A stretch of DNA of 12,500 nt from Salpingoeca rosetta. Taxonomy: Eukaryota; Opisthokonta; Choanoflagellata; Craspedida; Salpingoecidae. The DNA is taken from assembly GCF_000188695.1 (NCBI RefSeq), contig NW_004754904.1, positions 139,054-151,553 of the forward strand, in the 5' to 3' direction. The notes beneath the pieces were generated by a model, which did not search any database, was not told where the DNA came from, and was given only the letters and a program-made list of their open reading frames with translations. The stretch's first letter is position 1. Each line of letters opens with the position of its first letter. Made by a program: the position numbers and the translations under genes. This document shows, one piece after another, positions 1-12,036 of this stretch.

Positions 1-193
1 GTGTGGTGGTGACGTCGTTCTTGTTCTTCTTGTTGTTCTTCTTGTTGTGATAGTTCTTCTTGTTGCTGTCTGCTCTTCTTCTTGTTGTTCTTGTCGTTGG
101 TCTTGTTGCTCATTGCCTCGTGGGGCCCCGTAGTTGACTCAGACTTTGCTTCCCTTGCTGTTCTTCCCCCCCCTCCACTCCTGTGTCCGCCAG
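1..193 (+). other. Intron of the left-edge gene, TTG/TTC-rich
   Basis: Bases 1-110 are an imperfect TTCTTG/TTGTTG tract, followed by a C-rich pyrimidine run and an acceptor (cgccag) at 188-193. I see no credible exon here. The piece is best read as the intron before the first visible exon of the light-chain gene, so the N-terminal half of that gene lies to the left of the window. Confidence 0.6.
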
Positions 194-869
194 GCCTCCG
201 CGTGTTTGACAAGGACGGAAACGGCACAATCTCCGCAGCAGGTAGTTGGATAGAGTGACAGAAGTGGAGGGCCGCAAACCACCCCTGAAGGGTTGCGACA
301 ATGCGGTAGTCCAGCTACACGTCACAACACACACACACACACGCGCGCGCGCACGCACGCACGCGCACATCGGCAACGGCCTTGGTGCTTACATTTCCTC
401 ATGATGCGTGCTGCGTTTTGTGGCTGGTTCTTGTTGTGCAGAGCTTCGGCACGTGCTGACGAGTCTTGGTGAGAAGCTGAGCGATGACGATGTCGACGCG
501 CTCCTCTCGCACGCACAGATGGACTCTGGAAACGTCAACTACGAAGGTGGGCCCGTGTTCCGAGAGAGCATGTGGCTGCTTGCTGGAGTGGGCGGTGCTT
601 GTGAAAGCGTGGACATATCGTCCAACCATTTCCGGATCACGCACGTGTGATGCACGTATAGAGCCGCACACGCACACTCTCACTCACTTACTCACTCACT
701 CACTCACTCACTTACTCACTCACACACACACACACACACACACTCACTCACTCACTCACACTCACTCACTCACATACTCACTCACTCACTCACTCACTCA
801 CTCACTCACACACACCCTCCCCCCTTTCCATCGTCCATAGAGTTTGTGCGCATGGTGATGAGCGGTTGA
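194..869 (+). CDS. Myosin essential light chain-like EF-hand protein, C-terminal part
   Basis: Three exons join in frame: 194-241, 442-546 and 841-869 (stop TGA 867-869). Introns 242-441 and 547-840 are GT-AG, and both split a Glu codon after its first base. The 5' end is outside the window. The first exon begins with [13 protein letters not shown], and with the split Glu it forms a full 12-residue EF-hand loop with D, D, N, T, S and E at the ligand positions. The second exon has [13 protein letters not shown], the helix shared by calmodulin and myosin essential light chains. The final loop ([12 protein letters not shown]) lacks the first Asp and should not bind calcium. The protein ends VRMVMSG, like animal and protist essential light chains (vertebrate forms end close to VRMVLNG) and unlike the MMTAK end of calmodulin. 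Essential light chains wrap the first IQ motif of a myosin neck. Another calmodulin-like protein is the alternative, because the third loop is very calmodulin-like. Confidence 0.75.
326..370 (+). repeat. (CA)n/(CG)n microsatellite in light-chain intron
   Basis: A CA run passes into alternating GC/GCAC sequence. All of it alternates purine and pyrimidine, so it could adopt Z-DNA. It lies in the acceptor half of intron 242-441. Confidence 0.9.
668..815 (+). repeat. CACT/CACA tandem repeat in light-chain intron
   Basis: Degenerate CACTCACTCA and CACACA units fill the acceptor half of intron 547-840. They stop about 25 bp before the AG, leaving a short C/T tract (ccctcccccctttcc). Confidence 0.9.
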
Positions 870-974
870 ACTCTGCACTCGGGATGTCCAGAAAAAGCAA
901 AAAGCAGACATGCCATACGCAGCTGCATGATGCGGAGAGATTTGAGGAAGGGGGGGGGGTGCTTGAGTGTTCTT

Positions 975-1060
975 CTTGGGCTTTGTTCTTGTTCTCGTTC
1001 TTGCTCTCGTTCTCGTTCTTGTTCTTGTTCTTGTTCTCTTGTGTTTGTTTGTTCTTCTTC
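975..1060 (+). repeat. GTTCTT/GTTCTC hexamer-like minisatellite
   Basis: Imperfect tandem copies of GTTCTTG, GTTCTCG and GCTCTCG, about 100 bp after the light-chain stop, probably in its 3' UTR or just beyond it. Confidence 0.85.
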
Positions 1061-1539
1061 TTGGTGCTTGTTGTTGCCTCCATACAGTTACATGGCAGCT
1101 GTTCTGCGTCGTTGTAACAATGTGACATGACTGAAGACCACTTTTGAAGTGTGTGAGAAGCGAGAAGCGACTTTGGCGCACGCGTGCATACACTCAACGG
1201 TAGCATTGCTTGCCACACAAATGGCTGTGCGTTGATGTGCATCTGCATGACTGTGTTTGTGCGACTACTCGAACATGTGAGTCGACGCTTGTGTCTGACG
1301 TGTGTGACTACACAGGATGAAAGAACCCAATGCAACGGTGTAATGTGTTGGAAACTGTGAAACGGTGACAGGAAATGCGAAGACGGATGTTGTTACAGCA
1401 ACTAAACATGCACACGAACAAGTCTGGTGCCAATACAACAAACAAAAAGGTTTGAAACTCAAGGTGAAGGAGCCACAAGCAAGCACCGTTTGACCACGCA
1501 AACGTCTCTTGTCGCTTCTCGCTGGCTCACTGCACACTC

Positions 1540-1715
1540 GCACACACCCACTCACACACGCGCGCGCGCACTCACTCACTCACTCACACACGCGCGCGCA
1601 CTCACTCACACACACACACGCGCGCGCACTCACTCACTCACTCACAAGCACGCGCGCGCACTCACTCACTCACTTACACGCTCACCAACACACATGCGCG
1701 CACACAAACACACAC
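1540..1715 (+). repeat. CACTCA/ACACGCGCGC compound repeat
   Basis: Blocks of CACTCACTCA alternate with ACACGCGCGCGCA in several rounds, forming a higher-order repeat of two simple motifs. The CG-alternating blocks are Z-DNA prone. On the minus strand this is a GT-rich tract about 80 bp downstream of the glycosyltransferase stop codon. Confidence 0.9.
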
Positions 1716-1792
1716 TCTGTCTCTTTCTCTCGCCTTAGTCCTACGACTCATACTTGGAGAAAAGCCTCGTTGTCGTCAAAAACATGTTTGGC

Positions 1793-3028
1793 TCAAGACG
1801 GTGGGGGGACAACGTCACCGCAGTCCAAGTTTGCCATCATTCGCTGGTCTGGGGCCTTTGTTGTGCATTCGTGGAACTTGTGCGCAGCCCAATCCAGCGA
1901 GTGCAGACGGGAGCTCACGTGGAAGTCCTTGACGTGGTCCCGCACGGTGCTGTCGGGCTGGTCCAGTCGCCCTTCCGGGATGTTGAGCAGTGGTGGGCTG
2001 GCGATGTACATGTGGTTGGCAGCGATGCGGTCCAGAATGCACTCGTCGGAGACGATGCAAGGAAAGACGGGGAGTTTCTCCAGCCAGACCTTGAGCGGCT
2101 GTGTTGGGTCGGCCGCATCCAGCTCCACAAACGGCATCCGCATCACGTCCTGGGCAAATGTTCGAGGGATCAGGTAAGCGATGGCGCCAAGATGACGGTT
2201 GAATTTGGGGCAAAGGCGGCCTCGCCCTGCCACTCCTTGAGGATCTTGTTCCACTCGTGCTCATATGTGGTCATCGCAAGACGAACCAGCTTCCACCCCT
2301 CTGGCAGCTGCTCAACAAAGTGTTCGGGCGATCCGAGAGCGCAACACGCTGAATGGCATCGAGGTGCGAGATGGCGACGGCGGCCTCCTTCAGGTGGACT
2401 GCAGGAGGCTTGTTCGGCTGAGCGACCAGCTGTTCCACTGACGATTGCGCCTCCTGCGGCGTGCCGGCCAGGCGCTTCATCACGTTGTCCCGCTCAGCAC
2501 CATCAACAGCGGAGATGCGTTCGGCTTTCCACAATCCAGCCACGCCTTCCTCCATCTGTCGCTGTCGGACAACATCGGCATCTCGGCTGATGTAAAGCAC
2601 CGTGAAGCTGTCCCCAACAGATGCTGCAAAGTGGTTACACAAGCTCGCTGGCTGGGGATGGTCTCCCTGTGATTCCACCGCGGCGGCCGCTGTCTGTGCG
2701 TCGTGTTTACTGATCTGTGCCTGCTGTCGTCGTTGCTGCTGCTGCAGGTGTCGCTGTTGCTGTCGCTGGTTTGCCACTTTGCCACAATGTGCTGCATCAT
2801 CTCGTACATCTCATTCATCTGTCGTGCCTGTTCACGCTCGGTTGTGTGCGCTGCGTTGGCACCCATTTCGCGACGAGATGGCAGGTCGCGCCCTTCCACC
2901 GAGGTGTCGGCATCACGCAACCGTGGGTGCATTCGTGAAGACCACACTGCGACGCCGGTCGCGCAGACGACCAACACCACCACAGCAGCCACAAGCACCC
3001 GTCGTCGCGCCATCATCACCATCATCAT
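1793..3028 (-). CDS. GT25-like type II membrane glycosyltransferase, frame-disrupted
   Basis: I start it at the Met cluster MMMVMMARRR, placed directly before a hydrophobic segment (residues 11-29, VLVAAVVVLVVCATGVAVW). That is a type II signal anchor, implying a Golgi or ER protein with a lumenal domain. A Gln-rich, coiled-coil-like stem follows. Then FTVLYISRDADVVRQRQMEE and AERISAVDG match the start of GT25-type transferases (procollagen galactosyltransferase and LPS families). VHLKEAAVAISHLDAIQRV matches their SH(L) helix, LPEGWKLVRL the next strand, GAIAYLIPRTFAQDVM the later G-x-x-Y-x-I-S/P region, and VSDECIL with a DSTV end the C-terminus. The pieces lie in successive frames that change near 2777-2783, 2321-2330 and 2204-2212, each time by the same step. 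The EDD motif normally found between the SHL helix and the LPxxW strand is absent. A decaying gene, sequence errors or an overlooked tiny intron are all possible. About 411 codons end at TGA 1795-1793. The family call is moderate. Confidence 0.6.
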
Positions 3029-3338
3029 CACCAGCGTCCACCGAAATCCTGAATTCAGTGGCGGGCAATCAAACAAAAAAAAACTGACCAACAAATTGTA
3101 GCCTGCAAGCAACAACGGATACAAGACAAGAGACAGCAGAGCAACAACGACGACGATGGCTGGACATGGTGGTGGGTGTGTTGACAAGTGGCAATGATGA
3201 CAACCATGAGACGTGACAATGCTCGCTCGCTGATGCTGTGCTGACACCCCTGAGTGGTCAGATGTGGCACATATTCTCATCAATCGTCCGTGTTCCCCTC
3301 CTCCCTCTCTCACATACTTGCCGTCCGTCTTCCTTCAG
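3029..3338. promoter_or_regulatory. Divergent promoter interval of the glycosyltransferase and MAGUK genes
   Basis: About 310 bp separate the minus-strand start Met from the first visible MAGUK coding exon, so both promoters and 5' UTRs must share this stretch. No TATA box is evident. The right end (cttgccgtccgtcttccttcag) is a good splice acceptor, so at least one MAGUK 5' exon probably lies within this interval. Its exact end cannot be fixed by eye. Confidence 0.45.
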
Positions 3339-8523
<5,185 letters not shown>

Positions 8524-8716
8524 CATGCTCCCGTGGAGTCTGCTTGTTTGGTTGGTTGGTTGGCTTGTTGGTTGTTTGGTTTATACGTGTCACAAGAACT
8601 TACTTAACCCCCACTCTACCCACACTGTTACTTACAGTTCTTTTACTCGATTGATTGTGTATGTCGACTTGTCAACTTAAAGTCTTAAAGTGTGCACAGA
8701 TGCGACTTGAGTTCGA

Positions 8717-8722
8717 AATAAA
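8717..8722 (+). terminator. Polyadenylation signal AATAAA of the MAGUK gene
   Basis: A canonical AATAAA hexamer lies 193 bases after the MAGUK stop codon, on the same strand. A GT-rich tract about 100 bases further on may be too distant to be its downstream element. Confidence 0.6.
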
Positions 8723-8803
8723 GGGATGCACAACGTCGTGAAGGGTGTTAGTCAACAAAACGGAATGAAGCTCAGAATACAGATGAAGGCTGAAGAACGT
8801 ATG

Positions 8804-8870
8804 GAGAGAGGAGAGAGAGAGTGTGTGTGTGTGTGTGTGCGTGTGTGTGCGCGTGTGTGTGTGTGTGTGC
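8804..8870 (+). repeat. (GA)n(GT)n compound microsatellite
   Basis: GAGAGAGAGA passes directly into GTGTGTGT with GCG interruptions, between the two convergent gene ends. Confidence 0.92.
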
Positions 8871-8938
8871 AGCCTGTCGGCAACAACAGAACAACGGAGC
8901 TGACTACTGAAGCATTATCATAACGTGGGTGAACGGCA

Positions 8939-9244
8939 TCACTTGAAGACGAGAGAGATGCCAAAGAAGATGTTGAGGCAAAGGGCGAGCATCAACGCAA
9001 CCTGCAGCTGCTGGCACGTGGCGCGCAGCATCAGCACCTCACCCGTTGCCTTGCCTGCACGCATTCAGTGACAAGGAAGAACACGGTAACAGGGTTGTGT
9101 GTGAGTTGGTTGGAAGAGTGCCGAGCAACCCACCAGTACCATGCAAGCGCAGATAGCAAGGGGGCAGCAACAGCGTCCCACTGCAACCAAGCAGTCACAT
9201 CATTTGTACATTGACGCGCGTCGATTCACACACACAACACAGAC

Positions 9245-9282
<38 letters not shown>

Positions 9283-11036
9283 ATGCGCTCACCCTGCACG
9301 CGGCGTCGGCGAATGGGCGCGACCAGCGGGTTGGTGTGGGTGCGCAGCTGCGTGATGACATCGGGACCAGAGCGGCCCGTGTTCACAATCTCGTTGAGCA
9401 GCGAGTGGCACTGCTCCTGCTGCTGCTGTGTCTTGCCCACAAACTCCTGGTCGTCATCGGGCAGGCCCGTGAAGGAGCGCGCCTGCTGGATCAGGTCTGC
9501 AATGATGCCCAGCAGCGTTTGGCCTGTCGCCACCACCTCGCGGTCCCGGCGCACGTCAATCTGCGACGGCAGGTTGTCGGCGAAAGTGCTGGTTTGCTCG
9601 CGCGCCAGCCCGGACTCGGCCTCGTACCGGTCCACACCTTCGAGGTCCTCGAGGTCCACAAAGGTGAACGTGCACGGCAGCGGCGTGGCGGTGGTGCTGC
9701 CAAGGAACATGCCGCTGCGGGAGGGGTCTTGTCGCAAGGCAGCAAAGACGGCGGCTGCCACGTTGTCTGGCAATGCCTGCACGCAATCCGCCTGGTACGT
9801 GACGGCGACGGCAGTGCCAACAGACTCGCTTTCCGTTTCGCGCAGCTGGACATGGGCGACAGGCGTGGACGCGCCAGCAGGCTGGATGCACACGCGCAGG
9901 CTGGAGGTGGTGGCGGAGGCGGCAAGGCTGGTGGTGAGGTGGCCCATCGCGTCCGTGATGCTGTTGGTGAGCTCGTCCGTCGTCTCACCAGCAGCGCACT
10001 GGAAGAAGCGGTTGCTGTTGGGCACAACCTGTGGAGGGGGGGGGGGGTGCGAATGAGAGAAGGGATTGGAAGGTGAAGGGATGGTAGTGGCAGGAAAGCA
10101 GGCAAGTGTTGTTTGCGGCAGAGTGTAAGGATACGCTTGCAGCTAGGAGGGGGGTGGAAGAAGGGTGTGTCATAACACAGAAGCAACAGAAGAAAAGAAG
10201 TAACAAACGTACAGATGCTGGTCAGTGCAGGCACAGACGTGCGCAAGGGAGGCAAGTCGGACAAGTCGATCAAGCCGGACAGGCGGGTCTGTGCGCAACA
10301 CACAGATGCACATGCACAGATGCACACACCCACACATGCACACACGCACAGGAACACACGCACAGGAACACACGCACAGGAACACACACATACACATGAA
10401 CACACATCTGCTCACCTTTGAGAGGCGGTCAAGAAACTCGCCCTGGTGGTCGCCGCCAACGCCGAGAGCAAGCACGTTGACCTCGTTGGAGTGGACAGAC
10501 AGGGCGGTAAACTCCTCGATGAGACGCTGCAGGTGCGCGAACTTGTCCTCGCTGGGCATCGACGCTTGGCCGTCCGTCATCACGACGAGGAACACGCGAT
10601 GCTGCCGGTCTTGCTGGGCGCGGGCAACACCCAGGAGCATGTTCATCTCCGCAACGAGACGATCCACAACGATGTCAAAGTCGGTCAATGTGTCGCAGCC
10701 AAGGTTCTGAATGGTGCTGGCAACAGCAGCGGCGCCTTGGTCGTAAGGAAGGTGGCGCTCGTTGAGGACGTCGCTGAAGTTGCAGAGATTGGGGTGAACA
10801 CCGTGTTGCATGCAGGCAGTGATGGCGTTTGCCAGCCCGGTGTTGACACTCTGCATGTGATCGCTCATGGAGCCGGAGTTGTCTGCGACGAAGAGCACGT
10901 GCATCCTGGCCTGGCGGCGCTCGGGGTGGTAATCCTCCATGCGCTGGCAGGTGACGGTGGGCTGGAACATGATGCGGTCGCCCTCCATGGCAACCATGTT
11001 GCACGTCGCCGTGTAGTAGGTGTCCGAGCCAGACAT
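8939..11036 (-). CDS. VWA-domain protein with C-terminal membrane anchor
   Basis: Three exons on the minus strand join in frame: 11036-10416, 10028-9293 and 9054-8939 (stop TGA 8941-8939). They give 490 residues. The start ATG has a favourable context (acaaaATGtc), and no signal peptide follows it. Residues 44 to about 245 form a VWA domain. The MIDAS motif DNSGS (Asp52, Ser54, Ser56) is intact, MTDGQ supplies the later Asp155, and Thr116 or Thr118 is a candidate metal-loop Thr. The middle (about 250-350) is strand-rich and unrecognised, and a Gln/Glu helix (KTQQQQEQCHSLLNEIV) follows. The last exon encodes a hydrophobic helix (VALMLALCLNIFFGISLVF, about 471-489) followed by one Lys, so the protein should be tail-anchored with its VWA domain in the cytosol. 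VWA domains of this class bind protein partners through a Mg ion. The partner and target membrane cannot be read from sequence. It runs towards the MAGUK gene and away from the myosin gene. Confidence 0.85.
9230..9284 (-). repeat. (GT)n/(GC)n tract after the second VWA donor
   Basis: Read on the gene strand, the donor gtgagcgcat is followed at once by GTGTGTGT, then CGCGCGCG, then more GT, in intron 9292-9055. Confidence 0.92.
10298..10400 (-). repeat. GT-rich tract after the first VWA donor, with a 14-bp tandem repeat
   Basis: In intron 10415-10029 a degenerate GT-rich stretch (CA-rich on the plus strand) follows the donor gtgagcag. It contains three exact tandem copies of the 14-mer cacacgcacaggaa (plus strand, 10341-10382). 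Confidence 0.9.
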
Positions 11037-11039
11037 TTT

Positions 11040-11150
11040 GTCTTGCTGTCGTCTTGTCTTGTTGTCCTGTTGAGCTGTTGGCTTGTTGGTCCTGTTGTCT
11101 CTGTTGTCGTGTTGGTCTTGTTGTCGTGCTGGTCTTGTTGTCCTAGGCTT
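11040..11150 (-). repeat. TTG/CAA-rich minisatellite in the VWA 5' leader
   Basis: Imperfect copies of TCTTGTTGTC and TGTTGGTC on the plus strand (ACAACAAGACC units on the gene strand) lie directly upstream of the VWA start ATG. They would make a CAA-rich, G-poor 5' UTR, which is expected to be unstructured. Confidence 0.75.
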
Positions 11151-11177
11151 TGCCTGTGACGCTGTTCCGCGAAATGC

Positions 11178-11610
11178 TCACAGGACGGAAGGAAGGGGAG
11201 GCTGTCCTGACAAGCTGACAAGTGGGCTTGAGAAACAGTCCTCAGATGGTGTCCAGTTGAGAGTCGGTGTCTTTTCGGGTGTGGTTGGTGTGGTTGGTGT
11301 GTTGAACCGCTGATTCGCTGTAGTTGGGGTTGGGGCGGCTGGCACTTGGCGGCGGTCCTCAAGGAGTCGCTTGGCAGTGGCCTGAGAGAGAGAAGGGGGT
11401 GGGGGGAGTGCGTGCTTTGCCTTCTTTGTCCTTGTTTGGCCTTGCTTGCTTGCTTGCTTGCTTGTCCTTCCTTCTTGCGTCTCTGTGTCTCTGAGTCTTG
11501 TCTGCTGCTCGGGGCTCTTGGACTTGTTGGAATCGACGACTGGAGGGAAAATGCACTTGTCGAACAACTTCATCCCACATTAGTTCCTCAATGCCAGTGG
11601 CACCAAAGAG
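11178..11610 (-). CDS. Possible two-exon coding segment, unrecognised
   Basis: On the minus strand a long C/T run ending ctctcttag (acceptor at 11611) precedes an open stretch beginning LFGATGIEELMWDEVVRQV. It is open in that phase only. A second acceptor (ttctctctctcag, ending 11382) precedes 68 codons starting ATAKRLLEDRRQVPAAP, followed by a Thr/Pro-rich tail and TGA 11180-11178. Donors that keep the frame exist at CAA|gtgcat and CAA|gtccaa. Together they would form the C-terminal end of a protein. However, any upstream exons would have to lie in the short interval before the plus-strand myosin gene or overlap that gene, and I cannot find one. Low-complexity sequence between the two pieces and the lack of a family match keep this tentative. 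An alternative single frame from 11573 is also open but less protein-like. Confidence 0.3.
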
Positions 11611-12036
11611 CTAAGAGAGAGAGAGAGGGGGGGGGGCGGGGGCGGAGGGGGGCTTGTCTGCTTGGCGGTGTGGAAGAAGGAAGGTAATTGTGTGTCACTG
11701 AACAGTTGGGTGTGTCATTTCATGCCACATTGCAAGAGAAAAGACTCAGCAGTGTTTCTGTGCGCTGTTGTGAAATTCACGCACATCCTGCACTGTGTTC
11801 GCGGACACAACCAACCATTGCTCACGACGGCGCTTGTCAAATAAGACTCAACAGTGTTCTTTGTTCCAACACCAGCACCGCGAGCAACCATTGCTTGTGT
11901 CAGACGCGGGACGGAAGGTCTGTCTCAAGGTCGTGTGTGAGTCATCCCAGCAGTTGTGGTGGGCGTGGCGTCCGCAAATTAATTTGTGCTGTTGCCACCT
12001 GTTGTTGTGTTGTTTGTGCTTCCCACCACCACGACG
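11611..12036. promoter_or_regulatory. Upstream region of the myosin gene with duplicated motifs
   Basis: This is non-coding as far as I can see. Two motifs each occur twice in the same order and orientation: aagactcaRcagtgtt at 11741-11756 and 11843-11858, and caaccattgct at 11812-11822 and 11885-11895. The rest of the sequence around them does not align well, so this is either a diverged duplication or paired binding sites. The left end (about 11612-11660) is a GA/GGGG-rich tract. No TATA box is clear. Confidence 0.4.

Larger units (their letters stand above)
870..1792. other. Intergenic region between convergent genes, no gene seen
   Basis: This lies between the light-chain stop codon and the stop codon of the minus-strand glycosyltransferase. 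I find no protein-like reading frame. The open frames are products of simple repeats (TTCTTG at about 975-1060; CACTCA/CGCG at about 1540-1715). No AATAAA is visible on either strand. A strong acceptor-like sequence (tttctctcgccttag, ending 1738) follows the second repeat, but I could not tie it to an exon. Confidence 0.6.
8524..8938. other. Spacer between convergent MAGUK and VWA genes
   Basis: It holds the MAGUK 3' UTR (a TTGG-rich stretch at 8545-8580 and a polyadenylation signal at 8717-8722), a (GA)n(GT)n tract at about 8804-8870, and presumably the 3' UTR of the minus-strand VWA gene. No TTTATT (a minus-strand AATAAA) is seen for the VWA gene. No coding region is supported. Confidence 0.65.

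Noticed and set aside
668..815. CRISPR-like or satellite array at the CACTCA repeats
   Set aside because: There are no unique spacers of constant length. It is degenerate simple sequence inside a spliced intron.
1754..2590. Plus-strand open frame of 278 codons
   Set aside because: It lies opposite the glycosyltransferase, lacks an ATG start, and shows no family resemblance, whereas the minus strand has GT25-like motifs.
2701..2783. A 44-base intron as the explanation of the first frame break in the glycosyltransferase
   Set aside because: A frame-preserving GT-AG pair exists (ATT|gtggc to ctgcag), but it is shorter than any other intron in the window (the smallest is 64 bases) and lies in CAG-rich coding-like sequence. 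It is kept only as a possibility.
3029..3313. N-terminal extension of the glycosyltransferase frame up to 3313
   Set aside because: The frame is open, but its first codons are in the divergent promoter interval. The MMMVMMARRR cluster placed right before the signal anchor is the natural start.
9141..10076. Plus-strand open frames of about 280-310 codons opposite the VWA second exon
   Set aside because: They are antisense shadows of a GC-rich coding exon. The minus-strand frame has splice consensus at both ends and joins the VWA domain in frame.
10446..11159. Plus-strand open frame of 237 codons
   Set aside because: It is the antisense shadow of the VWA first exon, which has a clear MIDAS motif on the minus strand.
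11345..11573. Single-exon minus-strand frame beginning MKLFDKCIFPPVVD
   Set aside because: It runs through KQASKQ low-complexity repeats in the candidate intron. The spliced reading with two good acceptors is more protein-like, though neither is secure.
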